Of a DNA stretch of 20,483 bases, positions 6,390 through 15,659 are shown in pieces. The notes beneath the pieces are model-generated. The model saw only the letters and a list, made by a program, of their open reading frames with translations, had not been told where the DNA came from and did no database searches. Numbering within the stretch: position 1 is the stretch's first letter; each line of letters starts with the position of its first letter. Both the position numbers and the translations under genes were made by a program. The stretch comes from Bacillota bacterium (lineage in GTDB: Bacteria > Bacillota > Clostridia > Lachnospirales > Lachnospiraceae): contig JAEZUM010000065.1 of the NCBI GenBank assembly GCA_023421075.1, positions 1-20,483 of the forward strand, in the 5' to 3' direction.

Positions 6390-9300
6390 ATGGCAATTAA
6401 TAATAGATTAGGTATCGATATCGGATCGACTACAGTAAAAATAGTGATCATTGATGAAGCAGGAGAATTACTATTTTCCGATTATGAGCGCCATTTTGCA
6501 AATATTCAGGAGACTCTTGCAGGCTTGGTCAAGAAAGCACAGGATACTCTCGGTAATTTAAGCGTCTCACCGGTAATCACCGGTTCCGGTGGACTAACTA
6601 TATCAAAGCACTTGGATATTCCTTTCGTTCAGGAGGTAGTTGCTGTTTCTACCTCACTTCAGGATTTTGCGCCTCAGACCGATGTGGCAATCGAGCTTGG
6701 CGGTGAAGATGCGAAGATTATCTATTTTACCAATGGAATTGAGCAACGAATGAATGGTATCTGTGCCGGCGGTACAGGTTCTTTTATTGACCAGATGGCA
6801 AGCTTACTAAAAACCGATGCCTCAGGTCTGAACGAATATGCCAAGAGCTATCAAGCAATCTATCCGATTGCAGCAAGATGTGGTGTTTTCGCAAAGACAG
6901 ATATCCAACCATTAATAAATGAAGGTGCTACAAAGCCGGATCTCTCCGCCTCCATCTTTCAAGCTGTGGTTAATCAGACCATCAGTGGTCTTGCCTGCGG
7001 TAAACCAATTCGCGGCAATGTGGCATTTTTAGGTGGACCTCTGCATTTCCTCAGCGAACTTAAGAATGCTTTCATTCGTACCCTTAATCTTTCTGAGGAT
7101 CAAGTAATTGCACCATCCCACTCCCATCTGTTCGCAGCAATCGGAGCCGCCATGAACTCCAAGCCCGATGTCAGTAAAGAGCTCTCATTGTTATACGCGC
7201 TCTTATCCAAAGGCATCAAGATGGATTTTGAAGTGAACCGAATGACTCCTCTGTTCAAGGACGAAGAAGAATATGAGGAATTTAAGAATAGACACTCTGT
7301 ACATACTGTTAAAAAAGGAAATTTGAAAGAGTACAAAGGTAATTGTTTTCTGGGTATTGATGCCGGTTCAACCACCACGAAGGTTGCTCTGGTAGGCGAG
7401 GATGGCTCTCTTCTCTATTCCTTCTACAGCAATAATAACGGAAGTCCCCTGAAGACTACCATTCGATCCATCAAAGAGATCTTTGAATTACTGCCCGAAA
7501 ACGCTAAAATCGTACGCTCCTGCTCCACCGGTTACGGGGAAGCCTTAATTAAAGCTGCTCTTATGTTGGATGAAGGTGAGGTTGAGACCGTTGCTCATTA
7601 TCATGCTGCTGCTTTCTTTGAACCCCAGGTGGATTGTATCCTAGACATCGGCGGTCAGGATATGAAATGCATTAAGATAAGAAATAATTCCGTTGATAAC
7701 GTGCTTCTCAATGAAGCCTGCTCCTCCGGCTGCGGCTCCTTTATCGAGACCTTTGCAAAATCCTTGAATTACGAAATTGAAGACTTTGCCAGGGTTGCTT
7801 TATTTGCACAAAACCCCATCGATTTGGGTACTCGTTGCACCGTATTTATGAATTCCAAGGTAAAACAGGCACAGAAGGAAGGCGCAACGGTAGCTGATAT
7901 TTCAGCCGGGCTTGCTTATTCTGTTATAAAGAACGCTTTATATAAGGTAATAAAAATTACAAATCCGAAGGATCTTGGCGCTAAGATGGTAGTTCAGGGT
8001 GGAACCTTCTACAATGATGCGGTGCTTCGAAGCTTCGAGACCATCTCCGGCTGTCAGGCCGTGCGACCGGATATTGCAGGTATCATGGGTGCATTTGGTG
8101 CAGCTTTAATCGCCAGAGAGCATTATGAAGGCGAGGACAGTTCGATGCTCTCCATTGACGAGATTATTGAGCTAAAGTTCGATACTGCTCTGGCACGCTG
8201 TAAACGTTGTACGAACAGCTGTCTCCTTACCATCAACAAATTTACCGGCGGTAGACAATATATAACCGGTAATCGTTGTGAACGTGGTCTGGGGAAAGAG
8301 AAAAATGTTGATAATATCCCGAATTTATTTGAGTATAAGATGGACCGTTACTTCTCTTATCCTGTATTAAAGGAGGAAGATGCAAAGCGTGGAATTGTCG
8401 GAATTCCGAGAGTTCTCAATCTGTATGAGAATTACCCCTTCTGGCATACCTTCTTTACGAAGCTTGGTTACCAAGTGATTTTATCTCCTACCTCCAGTAG
8501 AAAGATCTATGAGCTTGGTATCGAATCTATCCCCAGTGAATCCGAATGCTATCCGGCGAAGCTGGCTCACGGACACATTAAATGGCTGATTGATCAAGGA
8601 ATAAAGTATATCTTCTATCCTAGCATTCCCTTCGAACGAAAAGAGATTGATGGAGTAGGTAATCATTATAATTGTCCGATTGTAACCTCCTATCCTGAAA
8701 ATATTAAGAATAATGTGGAGGAGCTTAAAAACCCTTCCATACACTTTGATAATCCCTTTCTTTCCTTTGAAAGTGAAGAAATCTTAACTACCAGACTGAT
8801 CGAAATATTCAGAGAAAAAAATATTCCTACGGGTGAGATCAAGGCAGCGGCAGCATCTGCATGGGCGGAGCTCATGGCTGCCAGAGATGATATGCGCAAG
8901 AAAGGCGAAGAAACCATGGCTTATCTGCGTGCTTCCGGACGCAAAGGCATCGTACTGGCTGGTCGTCCCTATCATATCGACCCTGAGATTCATCACGGTA
9001 TTCCTGAGCTGATTAACTCCTACGGTGTTGCGGTATTAACAGAGGATTCCATCTCCCATCTTGGGGAAATTGACCGTCCTACCATTGTAATCGATCAGTG
9101 GATGTATCATTCCAGGCTTTATGCTGCGGCGTCCTATGTAAGAACCCAGCCGAATCTTGAACTAATCCAGCTCAACTCCTTCGGTTGTGGTCTTGATGCG
9201 GTTACAACCGATCAGGTGAATGATATTCTAACAAAGTCCGGAAAGATTTATACCGTACTTAAGATTGATGAGGTTAACAACCTTGGTGCTGCCAGAATTC

Positions 9301-10619
9301 GTATTCGTTCCCTCCTTTCCGCAGTTCGCGAACGGGAGGCGAAGAATTTGAAAACAACGGTAACCTCTGCTGCCCATCACAGAGTTGTTTTTACAGAGGA
9401 GATGAAGGATACTTATACGATTCTTGCTCCGCAGATGTCACCGATCCATTTTGACCTGCTAGAGCCTGCTCTGCGAAGCGGCGGATATCAAGTTGTTGTT
9501 CTTCCAAACGACAACCGTCGTTCCATTGATGTAGGTCTGCAATATGTGAACAATGATGCCTGCTTCCCGTCTCTGATGGTGGTAGGGCAGATCATGGATG
9601 CTCTGTTGTCGGGTAAATATGATTTGAATAAAGTAGCTGTAATGATTACACAGACCGGCGGCGGCTGTCGAGCAACGAATTACATCGGATTCATCCGCCG
9701 TGCTCTGGAAAAGGCAGGTATGTCGCAGATTCCTGTCATCTCTCTGAGTGCCTCCGGCTTGGAGAAGAACCCTGGATTAAAAATCACTCCGAAGCTCTTA
9801 ATTACCGCGATGCAGTCTCTGGTCTACGGAGATGTATTTATGAGAGTTCTGTATCGAACCAGACCTTATGAGAAAATACCCGGTTCCGCCAATGCACTTC
9901 ATGTAAAATGGCGTAATATCTGCATCAAGAGTCTTGAAAACGGAAGATGGAATGAGTATAAACGTAATCTTCGCGGCATCATAAGAGAATTTGATAATCT
10001 GCCATTGGAGGAGACAGTACGAAAGCCCAGAGTCGGTATCGTAGGTGAGATCTTAGTGAAGTTCTTACCCTCTGCCAATAATTATCTGGTTGAATTACTG
10101 GAGGCAGAAGGAGCAGAGGCAGTCGTACCTGATCTACTGGATTTCTTCATGTACAGCTCTTACAATAATAATTTCAAAGCCAGGTACCTGGGTAAGAAGA
10201 AGGCCAGCGCTCGTATTGGTAATCTGGTTATCTGGGCATTGGAACAGATCCGAGGAACTGCAAAGAGAGAATTGGCAAGGAGCAAACGATTTACTCCTCC
10301 GGTGCCGATCAAGAAACTGGCACATTATGCCGAACCGGTGGTATCAACCGGTAATCAAACCGGGGAAGGCTGGTTTTTAACAGGCGAGATGCTTGAGTTA
10401 ATCCACTCGGGAGTGAAAAATATTGTATGCGCTCAGCCCTTCGCCTGTCTTCCGAACCATATCGTCGGTAAAGGTGTTATCAAGGAACTCCGTAGGCAGC
10501 ATCCGGAAGCCAATATCGTGGCGGTTGACTACGATCCCGGTGCCAGCGAGGTAAATCAGCTCAATCGTATTAAGCTGATGCTAGCTACTGCAGTAAAAAA
10601 TCTGAACAAACCTGCGTAG
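6390..10619 (+). CDS. Giant acyl-CoA dehydratase activase / dehydratase-related fusion (BcrAD/BadFG type)
   Basis: A 1409-aa protein with four parts. Two ASKHA ATPase domains of the HgdC/BcrAD/BadFG family come first: residues 1-260 (phosphate loop LGIDIGSTTVK; Cys125 in NGICAGGTGSF and Cys164 in AARCGVF, the positions that hold the [4Fe-4S] cluster between subunits) and about 318-575 (LGIDAGSTTTK; Cys444 and Cys448 in NEACSSGCGSF, Cys483 in TRCTVF). A Cys-rich linker follows (C604, C607, C611, C630). Then a DUF2229-type domain (about 668-980) and an HgdB-like domain (about 998-1180) with Cys in NNDACFPSL (1058) and TGGGCRATNY (1093). The family uses ATP to push one electron to a low potential for radical dehydration or reduction of a CoA thioester. 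The substrate here is unknown; no dehydratase subunit, electron-transfer flavoprotein or CoA-transferase gene is nearby. The ATG at 6390 follows TAAGGAG. All domains are intact. Confidence 0.93.
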   Translation: MAINNRLGIDIGSTTVKIVIIDEAGELLFSDYERHFANIQETLAGLVKKAQDTLGNLSVSPVITGSGGLTISKHLDIPFVQEVVAVSTSLQDFAPQTDVAIELGGEDAKIIYFTNGIEQRMNGICAGGTGSFIDQMASLLKTDASGLNEYAKSYQAIYPIAARCGVFAKTDIQPLINEGATKPDLSASIFQAVVNQTISGLACGKPIRGNVAFLGGPLHFLSELKNAFIRTLNLSEDQVIAPSHSHLFAAIGAAMNSKPDVSKELSLLYALLSKGIKMDFEVNRMTPLFKDEEEYEEFKNRHSVHTVKKGNLKEYKGNCFLGIDAGSTTTKVALVGEDGSLLYSFYSNNNGSPLKTTIRSIKEIFELLPENAKIVRSCSTGYGEALIKAALMLDEGEVETVAHYHAAAFFEPQVDCILDIGGQDMKCIKIRNNSVDNVLLNEACSSGCGSFIETFAKSLNYEIEDFARVALFAQNPIDLGTRCTVFMNSKVKQAQKEGATVADISAGLAYSVIKNALYKVIKITNPKDLGAKMVVQGGTFYNDAVLRSFETISGCQAVRPDIAGIMGAFGAALIAREHYEGEDSSMLSIDEIIELKFDTALARCKRCTNSCLLTINKFTGGRQYITGNRCERGLGKEKNVDNIPNLFEYKMDRYFSYPVLKEEDAKRGIVGIPRVLNLYENYPFWHTFFTKLGYQVILSPTSSRKIYELGIESIPSESECYPAKLAHGHIKWLIDQGIKYIFYPSIPFERKEIDGVGNHYNCPIVTSYPENIKNNVEELKNPSIHFDNPFLSFESEEILTTRLIEIFREKNIPTGEIKAAAASAWAELMAARDDMRKKGEETMAYLRASGRKGIVLAGRPYHIDPEIHHGIPELINSYGVAVLTEDSISHLGEIDRPTIVIDQWMYHSRLYAAASYVRTQPNLELIQLNSFGCGLDAVTTDQVNDILTKSGKIYTVLKIDEVNNLGAARIRIRSLLSAVREREAKNLKTTVTSAAHHRVVFTEEMKDTYTILAPQMSPIHFDLLEPALRSGGYQVVVLPNDNRRSIDVGLQYVNNDACFPSLMVVGQIMDALLSGKYDLNKVAVMITQTGGGCRATNYIGFIRRALEKAGMSQIPVISLSASGLEKNPGLKITPKLLITAMQSLVYGDVFMRVLYRTRPYEKIPGSANALHVKWRNICIKSLENGRWNEYKRNLRGIIREFDNLPLEETVRKPRVGIVGEILVKFLPSANNYLVELLEAEGAEAVVPDLLDFFMYSSYNNNFKARYLGKKKASARIGNLVIWALEQIRGTAKRELARSKRFTPPVPIKKLAHYAEPVVSTGNQTGEGWFLTGEMLELIHSGVKNIVCAQPFACLPNHIVGKGVIKELRRQHPEANIVAVDYDPGASEVNQLNRIKLMLATAVKNLNKPA

Positions 10620-10656
10620 AACGGATGGACCAATCAATTCTGAGGGCAGGTATAAT

Positions 10657-10676
10657 ATAGGAGGGAAACCTCCTAT
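10657..10676 (+). terminator. Hairpin between activase and CPBP genes
   Basis: ATAGGAGG / CCTCCTAT, an 8-bp stem with a GAAA tetraloop, followed by TTTTATATAAATAT. It looks like a moderate intrinsic terminator after the activase, though some read-through into the CPBP gene is possible because no convincing promoter of that gene was found. Confidence 0.6.
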
Positions 10677-10713
10677 TTTATATAAATATAATAGGGAAAG
10701 CAGGGGATTTATT

Positions 10714-11694
10714 ATGTTTAAAAACAAAGAGGGAAAGGTTCGTTCCGGCTGGAAAATCGCAGCTGTTCTGGCTATTTTTTATGGCAGCATGATGGTGCTC
10801 TCCATACTTGTCGGTATCCTTGTATCCGGAATCCTAATGGCAACAGGGGATCTACAGGCCGGTGTTAATGCATTTTCGTATAGCTACACAGAACGAGGCC
10901 AGAAGATTATGCAAAACATCAACTTAGTAATGATGTTTATTCAGGAAGTAATTACTATCCTATTACCTATCCTGGCATGGAAGATTACTACCAAGCGTAA
11001 GCTTTCGGATATGGGCTTTACTCCGATTAAGTCAGACTACAAGGAACTGATTGCCGGACTGATCTTTGGTATTGTATCCATCAGTGTTGTATTTGCTGCG
11101 ATCGTGCTATCCGGTCAGGCCGAGATTGCTACCTGGAAACCACATTTTGCAGTATCGCAATTACTATATCTATTGATGTTTATTCTGGTAGGCTTCGCAG
11201 AGGAGCTGCTGAGCCGTGGCTATATCATGTCCGTATTACGCCAGACAAAGAGTATTGCTGCGATAATGATTATTCCCAGTGTAATCTTCGCGCTATTACA
11301 TAGTACTAACTCCGGTATTGGCATAATACCATATATCAACTTGACGTTAGTGGGTATTCTTTTCTCCTATATGTATTTAAAATCCGGTAACATCTGGATG
11401 CCAATCGGATATCATATTACCTGGAACTATTTTCAAGGCAATGTATTCGGCTTTAAGGTGAGCGGAACCGAGGTGGAAGGCATGTTATCGACCACTTATA
11501 CAAAAGATAATTTTTTGAATGGCGGTGCCTTCGGTCCGGAAGGTGGCCTATTCGTAACAGTAATTTTATTAATCGGCTTTGTTGTGGTTCATTTATATTA
11601 TAAAAACAAGAAGTTTGATTTCCTCGCTATGGATCCGATCCCGGAAGTTGTGATTGAGCAAGCGGAAGCCACCATAGACGATATCAATCAATAA
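10714..11694 (+). CDS. CPBP family intramembrane metalloprotease
   Basis: A 326-aa polytopic membrane protein of the CPBP (CAAX protease / bacteriocin-processing, Abi) family. The conserved motifs are all present: EExxxR as E163-E164-R168 in FAEELLSRGY, the FxxxH motif in IFALLHS (His196), and HxxxN in YHITWN (His234, Asn238). Together these make the metal and active site in the membrane. The N-terminus MFKNKEGKVRSGWKI is typical of Gram-positive members, and a short cytosolic tail follows the last helix (about 275-295). Members take part in self-immunity to bacteriocins, surface protein processing or stress responses; the substrate here cannot be told. AGGGG precedes the ATG at 10714. It lies 94 bases behind the activase on the same strand, separated by a hairpin, and ends at a bidirectional terminator. 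Confidence 0.88.
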   Translation: MFKNKEGKVRSGWKIAAVLAIFYGSMMVLSILVGILVSGILMATGDLQAGVNAFSYSYTERGQKIMQNINLVMMFIQEVITILLPILAWKITTKRKLSDMGFTPIKSDYKELIAGLIFGIVSISVVFAAIVLSGQAEIATWKPHFAVSQLLYLLMFILVGFAEELLSRGYIMSVLRQTKSIAAIMIIPSVIFALLHSTNSGIGIIPYINLTLVGILFSYMYLKSGNIWMPIGYHITWNYFQGNVFGFKVSGTEVEGMLSTTYTKDNFLNGGAFGPEGGLFVTVILLIGFVVVHLYYKNKKFDFLAMDPIPEVVIEQAEATIDDINQ

Positions 11695-11700
11695 TACAAA

Positions 11701-11753
11701 AAGGGTGTACCGGGGTAATTAAGCGCATTCGCTTTTTACCTTGATACACCCTT
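11701..11753. terminator. Bidirectional terminator between CPBP and APC genes
   Basis: Outer stem AAGGGTGTA / TACACCCTT, then GGTAA/TTACC and AAGCG/CGCTT around a CATT loop. The plus side is followed by ACTTTTATTTTTA, and the minus side by TTTTTGTATT, so it serves both convergent genes. Confidence 0.9.
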
Positions 11754-11773
11754 ACTTTTATTTTTATCGGAAG

Positions 11774-13270
11774 TTAATCATAATAATCATCTTCCTCATC
11801 ATCCATATTTTCCTTCTGAATACAGCTTGTATTTTTCTGTTTTGTCTTCGTCTTTTTCATCTCGGTGAGCTCCTCCGAGAACTCCTGAGAATACCCGGCA
11901 TTGAGCCTTCGATGATGGAGTCGTTCCATGTGCTTTGACTCCCCTTCTCTTCCTGTGATCCACATAATAAAGTAGATTGCAGCGTAAAGAATGGTCATAA
12001 CAACACCAGCGATTAAGCCGGAGCCCTGCCCTGAGATAAAGGGCATACTAACGATAACAACTATCGTTCCGATCAGTGCAATCCATGAGGTAAAAGGATA
12101 GCCCGGCATCTGACATTTTCCCTCCGGAGGACATCCATTGCATTTGCGGAAACGAATATGCGTAGCAAGGATCGCTGCATAGGTTAGAAGTGTGGCAAAG
12201 CCGCCTGAGCTGATTAGAAACAGGTATACTCTGGGGAAGAACAGACCAGCTCCCAAGCCCACCAACATCGCAACCCCCGAAAATAGGATGCCACGGAAAG
12301 GAATATCCGTCTTCTCCTTTAACCATTTTGGAGCATGACCTTCCTCCGCTACAGAACGCATCATTCTGCCAAGCCCGAACATAGAAGCCATCATCGTTGA
12401 TAAAATTGCTGTCACAAGGATAAAATTAATTACTGTTCCTGCCCATCCCATCCCCCAACGGCTTAGTGCCGCCACCATGGGGCTTACTTCCTCGGTTAAA
12501 ATTGCAGTAGGGATTAAAGGCAGGAGAACCAAGGTAGATAAAATATACAGACCTACTAAGCCGATTACAGTATAAGCAATCGCTCTTGGAATGGTCTTAT
12601 TCGGATCCTCAGCTTCCGAAGAAGCCAATCCAATGATTTCAAACCCGGCATAGGAGAAGATAACAATTAACATACTGCCGGGGATGCTACGCAATCCTCC
12701 GGGCATTAAGGGTTCGCGGGCAACCTCACCAAGGCCGACAGCCCCGACGCCATTTATCAACCCAACGATCAAAAGAATACCGATCACTATAAAAGCGATG
12801 ACTGCAAATACCTTAACCAGAGCCAAACTGCTTTCTAATTTACTTAATTTATCAGCTCCCAGCAGGTTAACCAAGGTCGTTCCGATAATAATTGCACTGC
12901 CCAAAATCGGGATTGAAATATTCGGGATCCATTCCCGTACCAGAATTGATACCGCAGTGGCTTCACTGGACATCGCCATTACCATTCCTGTCCAGTAGAC
13001 CCAACCCACTACAAAGCCTGCTCCCGGTCCAAACACCTTTGCTGTAAACGTATAGAAGGAGCCGGAATCCGGATTAGCCACGGTCATTTCCGATAATGCA
13101 TATAAGATAAAATAAATCAGTATACCACCTAGAATAAAGGATATTAGTATTGCCGGTCCTGCTGCCTGAATCGCCACGGCTGATCCAAGGAAGAAGGAAC
13201 CACCGATTACGCAGCCCATTGCCATCATGGTCAGCTGCCATGCGGATAACCCTTTCTCATGCTTCTTCAT
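11774..13270 (-). CDS. APC superfamily amino acid permease
   Basis: A 498-aa secondary transporter with about twelve transmembrane helices. TM1 carries the APC motif GCVIGGSFFLG (residues about 19-29), and FSYAGFEIIGLASSEAEDPNKTIPRAI is the typical TM6-TM7 region of amino acid/polyamine permeases. The closest look-alikes are Gram-positive amino acid permeases with an N-terminal LSAWQLTMMAMG. The substrate cannot be set from sequence alone. One cytosolic loop has four Cys in a short stretch (KCNGCPPEGKCQMPGYPF), and the C-terminal tail is Lys-rich then acidic (ending DDEEDDYYD). Start: the longer frame from 13312 is possible, but the ATG at 13270 has GGAGG eight bases ahead and gives the usual MKKHEKGLS start. 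It is monocistronic: a terminator follows it, and the convergent CPBP gene lies beyond. Confidence 0.9.
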   Translation of the reverse strand: MKKHEKGLSAWQLTMMAMGCVIGGSFFLGSAVAIQAAGPAILISFILGGILIYFILYALSEMTVANPDSGSFYTFTAKVFGPGAGFVVGWVYWTGMVMAMSSEATAVSILVREWIPNISIPILGSAIIIGTTLVNLLGADKLSKLESSLALVKVFAVIAFIVIGILLIVGLINGVGAVGLGEVAREPLMPGGLRSIPGSMLIVIFSYAGFEIIGLASSEAEDPNKTIPRAIAYTVIGLVGLYILSTLVLLPLIPTAILTEEVSPMVAALSRWGMGWAGTVINFILVTAILSTMMASMFGLGRMMRSVAEEGHAPKWLKEKTDIPFRGILFSGVAMLVGLGAGLFFPRVYLFLISSGGFATLLTYAAILATHIRFRKCNGCPPEGKCQMPGYPFTSWIALIGTIVVIVSMPFISGQGSGLIAGVVMTILYAAIYFIMWITGREGESKHMERLHHRRLNAGYSQEFSEELTEMKKTKTKQKNTSCIQKENMDDEEDDYYD

Positions 13271-13429
13271 TATTATGTCCTCCGATAAAATTCTTCGCAT
13301 ATTTTCATTCATATCCGATAATCTTCTTCCGATCGCTATGAACTATACCTATTATTCCATGTTTTATGAAAATACATGCGAAAAATGTATCGAATTCTTT
13401 TAAGATATATCAATGTGATCGCTAATAGA

Positions 13430-14104
13430 TCATAGATTTTCAATCTGCCAATCGATCGGTTCAATGCCATGCTTCTTTAAAAATTCATTTGTCTTACTGA
13501 AGTGTTTACTTCCGAAGAAGCCACGGTAAGACGACAACGGACTGGGGTGAGGGGCTTCCAGTATCAGATGTTTCGGGTTATTCAGCATAGTTCGTTTCAT
13601 TTGTGCCGGTCTTCCCCATAGCAAGAATACGATGGGTCTATCCTGAGCATTCACCGCTTGAATCACCGCATCTGTAAAACGTTCCCATCCCATCCCCTGA
13701 TGAGAATTTGCCTGATGAGCACGAACCGTAAGCACTGTATTCAACAGTAGCACACCTTGTCTGGCCCATTTCTCCAGATATCCGTTATTCGGTATGTAAC
13801 AGCCTAAATCCTCATTCAGCTCCTTGTAGATGTTAACAAGAGAAGGTGGAATCTCTACCTGTGGCTTTACGGAAAAGCATAGCCCATGAGCCTGTCCTTC
13901 ATTATGATAAGGATCCTGACCCAGAATCACAACCTTAACATTGCTTAAGGGAGTAAAATGAAAGGCATTAAAGATATCCTCTGCATTTGGATATATAACA
14001 GCTTGGCTGTATTCTGATTTTACAAATTTGTATAGCTCGGCATAATATGGTTGGTGAAACTCCTTACCAACCGCATCTAACCAATCATTATTAATTGCAC
14101 TCAT
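13430..14104 (-). CDS. ung: Uracil-DNA glycosylase, family 1
   Basis: A 224-aa enzyme, the normal length for family 1 UDG, which removes uracil from DNA in base excision repair. The water-activating loop LGQDPYH is at residues 61-67 with catalytic Asp64; IPPSLVNIYKEL (85-96) is the Pro-rich loop; LLNTVLTV (120-127) holds the uracil-binding Asn; and the minor-groove Leu/His loop is HPSPLSSYRGFFGSKHFSK (186-204). All key residues are present, so it should be active. The ATG at 14104 is preceded by AGAGGTGA. It lies behind hisF on the same strand with a terminator-like hairpin between, so it probably has its own promoter, which I could not place. Confidence 0.97.
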   Translation of the reverse strand: MSAINNDWLDAVGKEFHQPYYAELYKFVKSEYSQAVIYPNAEDIFNAFHFTPLSNVKVVILGQDPYHNEGQAHGLCFSVKPQVEIPPSLVNIYKELNEDLGCYIPNNGYLEKWARQGVLLLNTVLTVRAHQANSHQGMGWERFTDAVIQAVNAQDRPIVFLLWGRPAQMKRTMLNNPKHLILEAPHPSPLSSYRGFFGSKHFSKTNEFLKKHGIEPIDWQIENL

Positions 14105-14134
14105 ACTGTCACCTCTGACTTATAAAATGATAAT

Positions 14135-14165
14135 AGCCGGCTGGAAATAATTATTCCGTCCGGCT
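14135..14165 (-). terminator. Terminator-like hairpin after hisF
   Basis: AGCCGG / CCGGCT with an inner GGAA/TTCC stem, about 60 bases past the hisF stop. On the minus strand it is followed by ATTATCATTTTATAAG, a weak U-tract. Confidence 0.5.
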
Positions 14166-14224
14166 TATTTTAACTTGTTTCAATGGAACCATATACTGAT
14201 CGTGTTCTCTGGACTAATATGGAT

Positions 14225-14986
14225 TTAAAGCCTTACACTGATTCCTCTGTCCCTCAGATAGCCCTTGAGATCCATGATTTCCAATTCCTTATAATGGAAT
14301 AGGGAAGCTGCTAGTGCAGCATCTGCCTTTCCTGTAGTCAGTGCATCATAAAAATGCTCCATATTACCGGCGCCTCCGGAGGCAATAACAGGAACCGATA
14401 CATTCTCAGAGATGGCTCTGGTCAATTCTAAATCATATCCATCCTTGGTACCATCACAGTCCATACTGGTCAATAGGATCTCGCCTACCCCTAATTCACA
14501 GGCTTTCATCGCCCATTCGACAGCATCGATGCCCATATCCACCCTTCCGCCGTTCTTATAGATATTCCATCCGGAACCATCTGCCCGACGCTTTGCATCG
14601 ATTGCCAGAACCACACATTGACTGCCAAACTTATATGCTGCTTCACTAATCAGCGTCGGGTTCAGGATCGCTGCAGTATTGACTGCAATCTTATCTGCAC
14701 CTTCCCGCAGGATCATTTTAAAATCTTCTACCGTACGGATTCCACCACCCACAGTAAATGGTATAAATACAGTCTCCGCCACTCTTCGAACCATATCGAT
14801 CTTAATCGTTCTTGCATCAGAGGAAGCCGTAATATCCAGAAACACTAATTCATCCGCTCCTGCCTTATCATAAGCAGCTCCAACCTCAACCGGGTCACCG
14901 GCATCTCTTAGATTTACAAAATTGATCCCCTTAACGACACGACCGTTATGCACATCCAAACACGGAATTATTCTTTTTGTCAGCAT
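14225..14986 (-). CDS. hisF: Imidazole glycerol phosphate synthase, cyclase subunit HisF
   Basis: A 253-aa TIM-barrel protein of normal length. The catalytic Asp11 lies in IIPCLDVHNGRVVKG, and Asp130 in VLAIDAKR; phosphate-binding FTVGGGIR (about 77-84) and IASGGAG are intact. HisF takes ammonia from HisH through the barrel and turns PRFAR into imidazole glycerol phosphate and AICAR, linking histidine and purine synthesis. The ATG at 14986 has GGGAGAGAGA ahead. It follows hisH by about 40 bases on the same strand, so the two subunits are co-transcribed. No other his gene is in the window. The sequence reads as true HisF, not the divergent HisF-like proteins of surface sugar pathways. Confidence 0.97.
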   Translation of the reverse strand: MLTKRIIPCLDVHNGRVVKGINFVNLRDAGDPVEVGAAYDKAGADELVFLDITASSDARTIKIDMVRRVAETVFIPFTVGGGIRTVEDFKMILREGADKIAVNTAAILNPTLISEAAYKFGSQCVVLAIDAKRRADGSGWNIYKNGGRVDMGIDAVEWAMKACELGVGEILLTSMDCDGTKDGYDLELTRAISENVSVPVIASGGAGNMEHFYDALTTGKADAALAASLFHYKELEIMDLKGYLRDRGISVRL

Positions 14987-15027
14987 GATCTCTCTCCCAT
15001 CCTCTCCATCTTATCTGCTTCACATGA

Positions 15028-15633
15028 TTATAAGCATGCAAAATTCTTCAGAATCCGAAGTCCTATCTCACCGCTTTTCTCAGGATGAAATTGACATCCA
15101 AACACATTATCATGTTCCACAGAAGCATCAATCAGGGTACTATAATGAGTGGTTGCTGCAACATCCAGCGGATCCGCTGCTTTCAGATAAAAGGAATGTA
15201 CAAAGTATACATAGGCCTGCTGTTCAATTCCTTGGTATAACTTTGCATTTTCTCGGATGGCTAGAGAATTCCATCCCATATGCGGGATTTTAACTGCTTC
15301 ACCGCCCGGAATACGAAGGATATCTCCTTTCAGAAGGGATAATCCTTCTACTCCCTTGCATTCCTCACTACTTTCAAAAAGTAGCTGCATACCAAGACAT
15401 ATTCCCAGAAAGGGTGTCTTCCTACTGACAATTTCTTTGATTACCTCAATTAATTGATAATGGTGCAGCTTCGTCATGGCATCTCCAAAATGGCCAACTC
15501 CGGGAAGAATAACCTTGTCTGCTCGCAGCAGACTCTCTTTGTCTCTGGTAATTTCTACCTCTTCCCCCAGATGAAGCAGTGCCTTCTCCACACTCTTCAA
15601 ATTACCTGCATCATAGTCAATAATAGCAATCAT
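15028..15633 (-). CDS. hisH: Imidazole glycerol phosphate synthase, glutamine amidotransferase subunit HisH
   Basis: A 201-aa class I glutamine amidotransferase that supplies ammonia to HisF. The nucleophile Cys79 lies in FLGICLGMQLLFE, and the His183/Glu185 pair of the triad in QFHPEKSG. MIAIIDYDAGN is the family N-terminus, and LPGVGHFGDAM the oxyanion-side loop. Start: the ATG at 15633 has AGGAAAGGAAAGAG ahead and gives the standard N-terminus. An in-frame ATG at 15660 would add nine residues and overlaps the stop of the upstream zinc-ribbon gene as TAATG, so coupled translation from there cannot be excluded. The close link to the upstream gene suggests shared transcription. Confidence 0.96.
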   Translation of the reverse strand: MIAIIDYDAGNLKSVEKALLHLGEEVEITRDKESLLRADKVILPGVGHFGDAMTKLHHYQLIEVIKEIVSRKTPFLGICLGMQLLFESSEECKGVEGLSLLKGDILRIPGGEAVKIPHMGWNSLAIRENAKLYQGIEQQAYVYFVHSFYLKAADPLDVAATTHYSTLIDASVEHDNVFGCQFHPEKSGEIGLRILKNFACL

Positions 15634-15659
15634 TTTCTCTTTCCTTTCCTGATAAATCA

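Noticed and set aside
13372..13390. ATACAT / ATGTAT hairpin behind ung as its terminator
   Set aside because: Only six weak pairs and a short T-run; not strong enough to call.
13313..13429. Promoter TTGATA-17-ATACAT ahead of the APC permease
   Set aside because: The -10 hexamer is poor and other spacings are equally likely; no promoter can be placed with confidence.
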